From CALCZU01 sp964396165 (GTDB taxonomy: Bacteria > Bdellovibrionota > FAC87 > UBA2466), in assembly GCA_964396165.1 (NCBI GenBank), contig CAYNEF010000014.1, positions 1 through 64,000 on the forward strand: a DNA stretch of 64,000 nucleotides, given 5' to 3'. Numbering within the stretch: the stretch's first letter is position 1; every line of letters begins with the position of its first letter. Made by a program: the position numbers and the translations under genes. Below are positions 8,528 to 16,671 of this stretch, piece by piece. Below the pieces are notes generated by a model that saw nothing but the letters and a program-made list of their open reading frames with translations, did no database searches and was not told the origin of the DNA.

Positions 8528-8938
8528 TTACTTGCGACGGCAATCGAGCTGAATGTAGTCATCGCTATTAGAGGTAGACTCGGGACTAATATAAATGACG
8601 TCGTACCCGTTTTTGCTCTTCAGATTAAGAGGCGTATAAGACCACGCGCGAATCTTTTTTTTGCTTAAGTCCATGAAATTTACATACAACTGTTGGTGCT
8701 CTTGCGAAGCAGTGATATTTACCCTGTAATTTGTATTTTGAAATCGGATTACCTTTTCTATCATTAAGCGAGGGGCAGCGAAGTCCGCAGTGAATCTATT
8801 CTTTGTACAGTGATTGCCGGAACAATAATCGATTTCACAAGCGTGAATGGCTGATGTGACATGCTCATCACGGTCTTCTACCGCAGCAATTGCGGATGAA
8901 GCTAAAAAAACTAAACTTAATATAAACAAATTGCGCAT
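8528..8938 (-). CDS. Small Cys-rich secreted protein
   Basis: The start is ATG 8938, behind an AGGAG Shine-Dalgarno; the frame is open further upstream but only this start yields a clean signal peptide (MRNLFILSLVFLASSAIAA). The mature protein of about 117 residues has four Cys: three close together (ACEIDYCSGNHC) and one at the C-terminus (LDCRRK). Two disulfides are likely. The rest looks beta-rich. I recognise no family. It has its own terminator and forms a cluster with two similar small secreted proteins at 9158 and 9622. Confidence 0.75.
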   Translation of the reverse strand: MRNLFILSLVFLASSAIAAVEDRDEHVTSAIHACEIDYCSGNHCTKNRFTADFAAPRLMIEKVIRFQNTNYRVNITASQEHQQLYVNFMDLSKKKIRAWSYTPLNLKSKNGYDVIYISPESTSNSDDYIQLDCRRK

Positions 8939-9119
8939 TGTTTTCTCCTGGTTGAATGAATTGTTGCGTAAAAATGGTAGCAAGAAAAAACGATATACTA
9001 AAGCCGCGGTGTTATGAGAAAAGTTTTGTGGTGTTTATACAACAGTAAAAAATGTATTCGCGAGTGACCCATTCGAAGTCGCAATATTAAACATTAAATG
9101 GGCTTTGCTTTGAGAAATA

Positions 9120-9147
9120 CGGTGTGCTGAAGCGTCTCAGCACACCG
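9120..9147 (-). terminator. Perfect hairpin after the gene at 9158
   Basis: CGGTGTGCTGA and TCAGCACACCG form an 11-bp perfect stem with a 6-base loop, 10 bases downstream of the minus-strand stop. The T run after it is weak, so termination efficiency is uncertain. Confidence 0.5.
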
Positions 9148-9157
9148 CATGAATTTA

Positions 9158-9601
9158 TTAGAATATCGGATTACATCTCAATTCATTTGAGTTTATCGTA
9201 AAAGGTGCCAGAGGATTATCAACAAGAGGAAAACTCCAACGTGGAATCCCTTCGCCGCGATAAGACTGACTACCGTTCACAGGTTCACTATAGATTCTTA
9301 AGAACTGCAGTTGTCTTGTAGGATTGATTGCCTTGTATTCCACGAAAGGGATGTTTGTATCTTCAAATTGAAGCTGCCCCATCCTCATCTGTATAATTTC
9401 TGAGCGTGAAGTGGACTTCGGATCGTTACATTGTCCTGGCAAGCTAAAATCGCAGAGAATTTTTTTTTCTACATCTATTTTAATGCCTCCGCCAGGAGCA
9501 TCTGGTCCACACACCCAACCTTTAAGTGAGTTTAAATCCAAGGACTCTGCGAACAGACTTTGCAACGAAATGAATACACCAAAAAATAAAATTGCTTTCA
9601 T
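9158..9601 (-). CDS. Small Cys-containing secreted protein
   Basis: The 147-residue protein has a signal peptide (MKAILFFGVFISLQSLFAE) and four Cys in the mature part (WVCGPDA, ILCDF, GQCND, LRCNPIF), which fits two disulfides. The rest is predicted beta-rich, with a charged SRSEIIQMRMGQLQFED segment in the middle. A GAGGTAA Shine-Dalgarno precedes the ATG. It starts 20 bp after the stop of the gene at 9622 and is probably co-transcribed with it. I recognise no family. Confidence 0.75.
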   Translation of the reverse strand: MKAILFFGVFISLQSLFAESLDLNSLKGWVCGPDAPGGGIKIDVEKKILCDFSLPGQCNDPKSTSRSEIIQMRMGQLQFEDTNIPFVEYKAINPTRQLQFLRIYSEPVNGSQSYRGEGIPRWSFPLVDNPLAPFTINSNELRCNPIF

Positions 9602-9621
9602 AAATTACCTCTTTTTAATAT

Positions 9622-9936
9622 TTAGTTAGTGGAACAATAAGTTGTACAAATTCTACTCGGATGTTGCGACTCACAACTCTTACGAGCTCTTGCTTCCACC
9701 CAACTGCGGATGTAGCCATACGCTGTGTGGTAGCCGTGATCAGCACAAACATACTGGTCTGCAATCGCTTTACAACTTATGGAAGTAAATTTTTCACTTA
9801 CTCCAAACTCTTCATTCCAAACGTTTGCTTCGTACTTTAAAGCCTCCCAATAGCTTAAGGACTTCTTTGTCTCTGCTTTCACCGGGTTGGAAATCACCGT
9901 GAGGGCAAAGAGTAGGGTTAATAGACTGTTTTTCAT
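9622..9936 (-). CDS. Small Cys-rich secreted protein
   Basis: The start at ATG 9936 has a GAGGT Shine-Dalgarno and gives a 104-residue protein with a signal peptide (MKNSLLTLLFALTVISNPVKAE). Upstream codons are open but would put the signal peptide in the middle. The mature part of about 82 residues has five Cys (SCKAI, YVCAD, KSCES, ICTTYC), an odd number that could allow one intermolecular disulfide. It is divergent from the TIGR02147 gene at 10140, and the GGGAC palindromes lie between them. I recognise no family. Confidence 0.72.
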   Translation of the reverse strand: MKNSLLTLLFALTVISNPVKAETKKSLSYWEALKYEANVWNEEFGVSEKFTSISCKAIADQYVCADHGYHTAYGYIRSWVEARARKSCESQHPSRICTTYCSTN

Positions 9937-10025
9937 AGATACCTCTTCTGTTATTTGTTTTTGGCCTTCGAATGGGCTGGCTTTTAGCATGCAACTAGAA
10001 GAAGCCAATTCGACTTTGTCGCTTT

Positions 10026-10115
10026 CTGTCCCGGTTAAAATTGGGACAGTAGAGAGTGACAATTTTGAGCTTTATTTTTGGGACATGCTGTCCTGTTTTT
10101 TGTGGATTTTGGGAC
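10026..10115. promoter_or_regulatory. Repeated GGGAC palindromes, candidate operator region
   Basis: The divergent promoter region contains CTGTCCC-10 nt-GGGACAG (10026-10049), GGACATGCTGTCC (10081-10093) and three direct TTGGGAC copies at 10041, 10078 and 10109. Inverted and directly repeated motifs next to a putative DNA-binding protein suggest an operator, possibly for autoregulation. Which protein binds is inference. Confidence 0.45.
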
Positions 10116-10139
10116 GCGGTTTCGCTATAAGGTGTCTCC

Positions 10140-10907
10140 ATGCTTATGAATCAACCACAAAACCACCGCGTATACTTGCTCAATGAGCTTGCTATACGTA
10201 AGGCAAAGAACCCACAGTATTCGATCAGGGCTTTTTCAAAGCATTTGGGCATTAGTAAAACAGCCTTATCAGACATCTTGGCAGATAAGCGGAAGTTATC
10301 TTCTAAAGCGGCACTAAAAATTTCGGAGCGACTGGGATTAAGCCCAGATGAGACGAAAGAGATGATGGCAGATGTTACGGGTTTAAAGCATAAGCATTTT
10401 GATCAGAGTTCTAAAACCTTAAGCGATGATTCTTTCCGTTTGATTAGTGATTGGTACCATTATGGGATTTTAAATTTGGCTAAAATTTCCAAAAATAAAT
10501 CGGATCCTTATTGGATTGCAAAACGCTTAGCCATTTCCCCACTCGAAGCCCGTAGCGCAGTTTTAAGATTACAAAGACTTGGATTTTTAGAAGTGAAAAA
10601 TGGAAGACTTATCCGTACGGTAACTTCTTTAGATACTCTTACCGATGTCCCTTCGAGCGCATTAAGAAATTATCATAAGCAGAATTTGAAATTGGCCGAA
10701 ACTTCAATAGAACGAGACTTCGTAGAGAAACGGGAATTTTCATCTATGGTAGTAGCGACAAATCCTAACCGCCTAAAAAACGCAAAGAAATTAATGCGAG
10801 AGTTTAGAAGCCGCCTAGCCACATATCTTGAGTGCCAAGACGCGACCGAAGTTTATACTTTATCACTACAACTTTTTCCAATTTCCGTAAGGAGCGACAA
10901 ACAATGA
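10140..10907 (+). CDS. TIGR02147 family protein (putative regulator)
   Basis: The 255-residue protein has an N-terminal helix-turn-helix-like stretch (SIRAFSKHLGISKTALSDILADKRKLS, about 28-54, clearly Cro/XRE-like) and the family motif ISDWYHYGILNL near 104-115. It also has the winged segment of the TIGR02147 C-terminal domain (WIAKRLAISPLEARSAVLRLQRLGFL). It is a clearer DNA-binding candidate than the paralogue at position 12. There is no Shine-Dalgarno before ATG 10140, but TATAAG ends 8 nt before it, suggesting a leaderless mRNA. Its stop overlaps the start of the next gene (ATGA), so the two are translationally coupled. Confidence 0.85.
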   Translation: MLMNQPQNHRVYLLNELAIRKAKNPQYSIRAFSKHLGISKTALSDILADKRKLSSKAALKISERLGLSPDETKEMMADVTGLKHKHFDQSSKTLSDDSFRLISDWYHYGILNLAKISKNKSDPYWIAKRLAISPLEARSAVLRLQRLGFLEVKNGRLIRTVTSLDTLTDVPSSALRNYHKQNLKLAETSIERDFVEKREFSSMVVATNPNRLKNAKKLMREFRSRLATYLECQDATEVYTLSLQLFPISVRSDKQ

Positions 10908-11557
10908 TACGAATAATTTTTTCACTAGCTTTATTTTTTTTGGCCCAAGCCTACGCTGGGGATGGTGCCGGCAATGGAGGAGATTATATAGGAGCCTTAA
11001 AAGCTGCAGGTATTTACAACCAGATAATTGCCACAGGGCCGTTTCCTTCAGAAACCATTGCGAGATACAGAAACGATTTTTTAAACGAGGCGATCTTTGG
11101 ATTAATAGCGCTTCAAAGAGATGGAAAAATATCTTTTGTAGAGATTGATAGCGTAATGGAGGCTTTTAACTTAATTGAGTGCGATGAAAGTCGCTTTGAA
11201 CTTCGCAGAGAACTTTCCTTAGACGGACAAGAAGTCACTGCAAAAAATTTTGCAGATGGACGTATTCAATTGAACCCAAAACGTTGGAATGAAGTGAGCG
11301 ATCTCTTTGATGGTAGATTTGCTAATAAAGTTAAGAGAATGATTGCTGCTCATGAAATACTATCTCTTGCGGGATTGGAAAAGACTGGCAATTATGACAT
11401 TTCAAAAGTGATCATCATTATTGAAGAAGGATTCAGTAACCAATTCTCTGACGGAACAAGCCCAGTATTCGAACGTGAATTATCAAAACAATTTAGAAGA
11501 GATTGGCTCGGAAGACAAAAGAAGGGGTTGTCTTGCTCTCACGTTTTGGTGAAGTGA
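10904..11557 (+). CDS. Secreted protein coupled to the TIGR02147 gene
   Basis: The start is ATG 10904, which overlaps the TIGR02147 stop in an ATGA and has an AAGGAG Shine-Dalgarno; this gives 217 residues with a signal peptide (MIRIIFSLALFFLAQAYA). A Gly/Asp-rich N-terminus (GDGAGNGGDYIG) is followed by a helical domain with an AAHEILSLAGLEKTG segment (about 165-179). Small secreted proteins with a GDGAGNGGD-like start are common in Bdellovibrio-type genomes, as I recall, but I know no function for them. HEILSL lacks the second His of an HExxH zinc site. Confidence 0.75.
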   Translation: MIRIIFSLALFFLAQAYAGDGAGNGGDYIGALKAAGIYNQIIATGPFPSETIARYRNDFLNEAIFGLIALQRDGKISFVEIDSVMEAFNLIECDESRFELRRELSLDGQEVTAKNFADGRIQLNPKRWNEVSDLFDGRFANKVKRMIAAHEILSLAGLEKTGNYDISKVIIIIEEGFSNQFSDGTSPVFERELSKQFRRDWLGRQKKGLSCSHVLVK

Positions 11558-11596
11558 TAAATTAAACTGTAAACTAATTTAGGGCAGAGGCTTTAA

Positions 11597-13675
11597 CTAC
11601 TTCTGATCATCAAATGCGGGATTGCTTCCTGAGAAGTCGAGGTAGTTTTTAGAATGGTCTTTGCCATCAATCGCAAACTTTACTGCGCGCTTTAATTCAT
11701 CTTCAGTCACAAACGTTCCGTGCAGACGGCGGATGGGGATTGCAGGTTGAATCATCAAGCAATCGCCTCGACCGATTAAGTCTTCTGCACCACCAGTATC
11801 AAGAACAGTTCTAGAGTCAATTCCCGAAGGGACTTTGAAAGAGATTCGAGATGGCACGTTGGCTTTGATAAGACCGGTCACGACATCTGTGGAAGGTCTT
11901 TGAGTGGCAAGTACCATGTGGATTCCTGCTGCTCTAGCTTTTTGCGCGAGACGTGTAATCGCAATTTCTACCGCTTCGCCACCGCTCATCATTAAATCTG
12001 CAAGTTCGTCTACGATGATCACCATGAAAGGGAGTTTGCCATCGGCTTTTTGTTTTTCATTATAAGAGTCGATGTTTTTGGATCCCGTTTTCGCCATCAA
12101 ATTATAACGGCGATCCATTTCCCATACGGCCCAGCTTAAGGCATTAAAGGCGATTCTGTTATCTGTGATCACGTTTGTGACTAGATGTGGAAGCCCATCA
12201 AAAATATTTAATTCAAGCATCTTCGGATCTACAAGTATCAGACGCAACTCTTGGGGCGTGCAACGGAAGATCAAACTCATGATAAGAGAGTTCACAAACA
12301 CCGACTTACCAGAACCTGTAGAACCTGCGACTAGTAAGTGAGGCATTGCAGCCATATCACCGAACGCAAGATTACCATCCGTTGTTTTTCCCAACGCAAT
12401 CGGGAGACGCAGTTTCTTGCTTTGGAATTCTTTATCCGAAATCAAATCTTTAAGAGATATTGTTTCAATCTCTTCTCTGGGGACTTCAATCCCTACGACG
12501 GTTTTGCCAGGGATGGGAGCCATGATTCTTAATTGTCTTGTTCCTAATACAACGCCTAAGTCATCTTGAAGGGCTGCAATCTTGGAAAGCTTTATCCCGG
12601 CACTCGGTTTAAATTCATAGGTCGTAAGCACAGGACCCGTCGAGACGGAAACAATATCACCTGTGATTTGGAATGAAAGCAGATGTTCGCAGAGCTTTTG
12701 CGCGCATTCTTTGATCTCACTTTTACTTAACTTTTTCACACTCGGTGCGTTCTTTAAGAGACGGGCAGATGGCATGGAGTATTTCGTATCTACTAGAAGC
12801 AGTTCTTTAAACTCAAATGCTTTGCCGCCTTCTTCTTCGACTGCCGCTAGAGGGGCTTCGGCTTGTACGCCCAAATCAATGACCGCTGTTATTTCTTCAC
12901 TCGGATCCACAGTGGTAGCCGCTTCATTTTTAGCGGCTTTCTTTTTTCTTTGGCGTTTGGGTTTTGTTTCAGGAGCTTTTGCCGCAACTACGGCAGCACC
13001 AGTTTTCTTAACTGCGGGAGAAGCTTGCAATGCAACGGGTTCTACTTCTTCTTCCAAATCTGCTTTGAGGATACGGATTTCTGGGGCTCTTTCTTCAATG
13101 CCCATGACTTTCATCACCGGACTCATAAAGGAGTAGGTTGTTGTCACAAGTACTGTCATGACAAATCCACCAATTACAATGAGTAGAGCTCCCGATGTAT
13201 TAAAGTAATGCGAAAGAAGAGAACCTAAGATTTTACCAATGTACCCGCCTTGTAGAAGGCTTGCTTCCGGTGTGGTCTCGTGCATGACGAGATAAAAACC
13301 AATTGCTCCTAAAATCGCTGCGAGGGTCATTCCAATTACGCGGGTTTTTTGCGTGCGAAGGGGAATACCTCTAAACGCACAAAGAGCTAAGAATCCAGTG
13401 AGTAAAATGATGGTGTAGCCCATTACACCGCTGGTTCCTAAAAACCATTCGGCTACTATCGCACCGACAATGCCTGCGAGGTTATTAATGTGGTCGATTC
13501 TGCCACTAAATAAGTTAAAGCTGTCCAGGGGTAAATAGGAGGTAAGGGCAATGAGTTCGAACAAGGCCAAAAGCGTGAAGATGCTGCCTTTAATTTCTCG
13601 GGTCATCCGATCATAGGTGGGAGACTCGGTTTCCCACTGAAAAAGATTTTTTAAACTTGTTTTCAAACGTTCCAT
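11597..13675 (-). CDS. ftsK: FtsK/SpoIIIE DNA translocase without gamma domain
   Basis: The 692-residue protein has about four to five N-terminal membrane spans (30-180) and a charged, Ala/Lys-rich linker (about 200-290, with KPKRQRKKK at 238-246). The alpha domain follows, then the beta motor with Walker A GSTGSGKS (451-458) and Walker B MVIIVDE (551-557). FtsK pumps chromosomal DNA at the division septum and activates XerCD recombination. The protein stops about 40 residues after the GTFVTEDEL element, so the winged-helix gamma domain that reads KOPS sequences and contacts XerD is absent. A truncation is unlikely because the stop is clean and the next gene is 40 bp away. Confidence 0.93.
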   Translation of the reverse strand: MERLKTSLKNLFQWETESPTYDRMTREIKGSIFTLLALFELIALTSYLPLDSFNLFSGRIDHINNLAGIVGAIVAEWFLGTSGVMGYTIILLTGFLALCAFRGIPLRTQKTRVIGMTLAAILGAIGFYLVMHETTPEASLLQGGYIGKILGSLLSHYFNTSGALLIVIGGFVMTVLVTTTYSFMSPVMKVMGIEERAPEIRILKADLEEEVEPVALQASPAVKKTGAAVVAAKAPETKPKRQRKKKAAKNEAATTVDPSEEITAVIDLGVQAEAPLAAVEEEGGKAFEFKELLLVDTKYSMPSARLLKNAPSVKKLSKSEIKECAQKLCEHLLSFQITGDIVSVSTGPVLTTYEFKPSAGIKLSKIAALQDDLGVVLGTRQLRIMAPIPGKTVVGIEVPREEIETISLKDLISDKEFQSKKLRLPIALGKTTDGNLAFGDMAAMPHLLVAGSTGSGKSVFVNSLIMSLIFRCTPQELRLILVDPKMLELNIFDGLPHLVTNVITDNRIAFNALSWAVWEMDRRYNLMAKTGSKNIDSYNEKQKADGKLPFMVIIVDELADLMMSGGEAVEIAITRLAQKARAAGIHMVLATQRPSTDVVTGLIKANVPSRISFKVPSGIDSRTVLDTGGAEDLIGRGDCLMIQPAIPIRRLHGTFVTEDELKRAVKFAIDGKDHSKNYLDFSGSNPAFDDQK

Positions 13676-13689
13676 CTATAAACCAATCT

Positions 13690-13800
13690 TATGCCGGGCA
13701 CAGTCCTATCCCTGTGACCTACCCGCCTGTTGTGCAAGGGAAGTGCCGGCCTCAAAGCAATGCGTCGATAGATTTTACGGTGGGTAGACAACAAGAATAC
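13690..13800. other. Inverted-repeat-rich intergenic segment, possible structured RNA
   Basis: Between ftsK and the divergent exchanger gene, GCCGGGCAC pairs with GTGCCGGC around an inner UCCCU/AGGGA stem. A CTACCC at about 13720 can also pair with the GGGTAG at about 13782. Such nested complementarity is denser than expected for a plain promoter region. I could match it to neither 6S, SRP nor RNase P RNA, and the strand is undecided. It could be the 5' leader of ftsK, which starts directly beside it. Confidence 0.3.
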
Positions 13801-13885
13801 ACAAACTTGCCCCCCGATTCGCTTTTTCGATGACGGAAAAGGGCTGTCGCGTGTAACGTTGGCGTACAGTTATGGAGGATAAAGC

Positions 13886-15010
13886 ATGGAAGTTCTTTTA
13901 GAAAGCTGGAGTCTTGTTGTCATCTTGTTATCGGCCTTTATCATAGGCTGGGCTGCAGAGGCGGCGCAAACTTTTATGTCGCGGGCACTTGCTTTAAGTT
14001 TACTGGCCTGGCTTCAGACACTTCCTGAATTTGCCGTCGAGGCAAGCATTGCCTGGGATCAACAACGCGATTTGATGATTGCAAATTTGACGGGCTCTTT
14101 AAGACTGCTTGTGGGACTTGGTTGGCCGATGATTTTCTTTGTCCATTTCTTCTTTAAAGGTTTTAAACAAAAGAAGTGGGTGCAAAAAATTTCATTGGAT
14201 AAAGAAGATTTTATCAGCGTTATTTTTCTGTTTCTTTCCGTTCTTTATTTTATCTTTATTTGGGCCAAAGCTTCACTCACCTGTATCGACTCTATCTGGT
14301 TGATTCTGATTTATTTGGTTTATTTGGGGATTTTGATGAAGCTTCCCGTGCACGAATCGGAAGAAGAAGAAGACTTGCCCTGGATCAGCAAAAAAGTGGC
14401 AGGCTTAAAGAAGGGGCCTCGAATCACGATGACCGCATTGATGTTTATCGTCGGTGGCGTTGCATTATATTTTAGCGTTCATCCTTTTATTGATACGTTA
14501 CAGAAGTGGTCTGTAGCATTGGGAGTTTCCACTTTCGTTTTCATCCAATGGGTAGCGCCTTTTCTTTCCGAGTTTCCTGAAAAAGTAACCGCCTTTAACT
14601 GGGCTCGCCAGACGAATAAAGCCCCAATGGCTGTGATGAACATGGTGAATAGCAATATCAACCAGTGGACGATGCTGGCTGCGATGATTCCACTCGTATT
14701 TAGTTTGTCTCTGGGCAGGTTTGAGCCGGTTGCTTTAGATGAATACCACCGAAAAGAACTGCTACTGACAATCGTTCAATCCCTTTTGGGCGTGTTGTTA
14801 CTTCTCGACTTGGAGTTTTCTTTTGTAGATGCGTTTTTGATCTTTAATCTGTGGTTCGTACAATTTGTAATGCCCACAACTCATGACATTGTGACTGGAG
14901 CTTATTTGCTCTGGAGTGGGTTTGAAACTTTGCGGTTTATTTATCTTTACTTAACAAAGAAACAGACACCAAAAGTACTAAAAGTACTAAAAGAACATCT
15001 GCAGGGCTGA
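13886..15010 (+). CDS. CaCA superfamily cation exchanger-like membrane protein
   Basis: The 374-residue protein has about ten to eleven membrane spans in two halves joined by an acidic loop (ESEEEEDLPW, about 157-166). Each half carries a degenerate alpha repeat: LSLLAWLQTLPEFAVEA with the ion-binding Pro-Glu (about 36-52), and WVAPFLSEFPEKVTA followed by NMVNSNINQW (about 221-266). That is the internal symmetry of Na+/Ca2+ and related antiporters. The ion cannot be told from sequence. A GGAGG Shine-Dalgarno precedes the ATG. Confidence 0.75.
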   Translation: MEVLLESWSLVVILLSAFIIGWAAEAAQTFMSRALALSLLAWLQTLPEFAVEASIAWDQQRDLMIANLTGSLRLLVGLGWPMIFFVHFFFKGFKQKKWVQKISLDKEDFISVIFLFLSVLYFIFIWAKASLTCIDSIWLILIYLVYLGILMKLPVHESEEEEDLPWISKKVAGLKKGPRITMTALMFIVGGVALYFSVHPFIDTLQKWSVALGVSTFVFIQWVAPFLSEFPEKVTAFNWARQTNKAPMAVMNMVNSNINQWTMLAAMIPLVFSLSLGRFEPVALDEYHRKELLLTIVQSLLGVLLLLDLEFSFVDAFLIFNLWFVQFVMPTTHDIVTGAYLLWSGFETLRFIYLYLTKKQTPKVLKVLKEHLQG

Positions 15011-15096
15011 TTAGATAAGTTATCGATAATATTAGTTTAATCTTTCATTTCTGTGCAAGTATATTGCTTTGTGCTATAAGATTTCTTCTTTATTAA

Positions 15097-16137
15097 GTGC
15101 CTATGCAGAACGCCCTTAAATTTCAAACAGAATTAGCCGAATTCGAAAGAATTCTCATCAATGCGAAACGTGTACTTCTTACTGCTCCTGCCGCTGCAGA
15201 TGGAGATTCGATTGGTGCGCAATTAGCATTGCGTAAGATGATCCAATCGAAATACGCGTGTGAAGTTTACATCGTAAATGATGAGCCACTTCCAGAACGC
15301 TACCAGTTTTTACCAGATGCCGAACACTCTTTAACGCCTGAAACATATGCTCTTACAGATAAGCCCAATTATTTTGACGTGGGCATCATCGTAGACGGCG
15401 GCATTGACCGCGCGGGCCGCATAAAGAAAGTATACGATGAGTGCAGCTCCAGAATTTTCATTGATCACCACTCGGTAAGCTGTGATTACCCCTACACGCT
15501 GAAGATTGTGGAACCTGCAGCTGCCGCAACGACTGAACTGGTTTATTACATTTCTCAAACCAAACTCTTTAACTACAAAGTAGATAGAGATTTTTCCCAG
15601 CATATTTACTTAGGTCTTATCTTTGATACTGGTTTTTTCAGGCACTCCAATACTACGCCTGAAGTAATGGAACTTGCCGCGAAGTTATTAAGAACCGGTT
15701 TTGATTTCACACGCGTCGGCGAACGCGGGATGCTCGAGCGCACTTATGGCAGCTTAAAGCTTCTTGCTTCGACGCTTGAACGAGCTGAATTAAAACAAGG
15801 TGGCAAAATCATTATTTCCTCCTTGTCTCAAAAAATGCTGAGAGAATTCAGTGCTGAAGAAGATGACAGGGAAGGGATAGTAGATCACCTCTTTCTGACA
15901 AAAGGAATTGAGGTCGCGGTCCTTCTCTTTGAACTTAAAGACGGCAATACAAAGGTTTCTTTTAGATCCCAGGGCGAATTAGATGTCGCAAAGCTTGCAC
16001 GCAGTCTGACGATTCGCGGGGGCGGCCACGCAAAAGCCTCGGGGGCTTTTTTCGAAGAGCCTGTAGAAGTAGTGCAGGAAAAAGTTTTGGTAAGGTTGGC
16101 TGAAGAAATCGATAAACTCGGTGGGGGTAAACGGTGA
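15097..16137 (+). CDS. DHH/DHHA1 phosphoesterase, NrnA-like
   Basis: The 346-residue protein has the DHH domain motifs in order: AADGDSIGAQ (about 33-41, metal site I), IIVDGGID (Asp100), the DHH triad at 123-125 and LIFDTGFFRH (about 172-181). The DHHA1 domain ends with RGGGHAKASGAF (about 310-321). NrnA-type enzymes degrade short RNA oligomers and dephosphorylate 3'-phosphoadenosine 5'-phosphate with Mn2+. The start is GTG 15097 or, two codons on, ATG 15103; a TATAAG box lies about 25 nt upstream. Its stop overlaps the start of the next gene. Confidence 0.88.
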   Translation: MPMQNALKFQTELAEFERILINAKRVLLTAPAAADGDSIGAQLALRKMIQSKYACEVYIVNDEPLPERYQFLPDAEHSLTPETYALTDKPNYFDVGIIVDGGIDRAGRIKKVYDECSSRIFIDHHSVSCDYPYTLKIVEPAAAATTELVYYISQTKLFNYKVDRDFSQHIYLGLIFDTGFFRHSNTTPEVMELAAKLLRTGFDFTRVGERGMLERTYGSLKLLASTLERAELKQGGKIIISSLSQKMLREFSAEEDDREGIVDHLFLTKGIEVAVLLFELKDGNTKVSFRSQGELDVAKLARSLTIRGGGHAKASGAFFEEPVEVVQEKVLVRLAEEIDKLGGGKR

Positions 16138-16670
16138 AAAGTCTTTTTCTGTTGATGTTGCCTGCAGTGTTGTTCGGAACTCAGGTAATTACGGAACAAA
16201 ACACAGTCTCTTGTGAAGAGCTTTTCTTAAAAAGAGAGCTGAAAATTTACAAAGATCCTTCTTTGTTTCTTCCTAATTTAGCGATGCTTTACACGAATCC
16301 CAAAAAAGGCTGGGATGAGTTGTTAAAAGAAAGCCCACTTCTTACCTCGGTAAAAGGTAGCTTTCGTTTGATGCGTCTGGGACCTTCTAGAGAATTTAAC
16401 CACTTTGGTGGTATTGAACGCTTATACGAATTAACAGATTCTAATTTCCGTCCGCGTCTTCATGAAATGAAGAACAAGGAATGGAAAGTGAAAAACCCGA
16501 TGATTATTCCTATCAAGGTTTGTGGACTCAACGATTCTTATACAGATACATTGGGTTTTATTTTGGAATCTGATTTGGCACTCGCGCAAACTGCAGAAGA
16601 AAATGAAAATGCAGCAATGCCTCCCTCTACCGTGGGAAACCCCATCCCTAAATTAAAAAAACAAGAATAG
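16134..16670 (+). CDS. Secreted protein of unknown function
   Basis: This 178-residue protein starts at GTG 16134, overlapping the stop of the DHH gene (GTGA), so the two are translationally coupled. It has a signal peptide (MKSLFLLMLPAVLFGTQ), two Cys in the mature part (VSCEEL and KVCGLN) and a Pro/Asn/Lys-rich tail. I recognise no family. It ends 1 bp before the convergent diguanylate cyclase gene. Confidence 0.72.
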   Translation: MKSLFLLMLPAVLFGTQVITEQNTVSCEELFLKRELKIYKDPSLFLPNLAMLYTNPKKGWDELLKESPLLTSVKGSFRLMRLGPSREFNHFGGIERLYELTDSNFRPRLHEMKNKEWKVKNPMIIPIKVCGLNDSYTDTLGFILESDLALAQTAEENENAAMPPSTVGNPIPKLKKQE

Positions 16671-16671
16671 A

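Noticed and set aside
13690..13800. 6S, SRP or RNase P RNA upstream of ftsK
   Set aside because: None of the conserved cores of these RNAs could be found on either strand; only the inverted repeats are reported.
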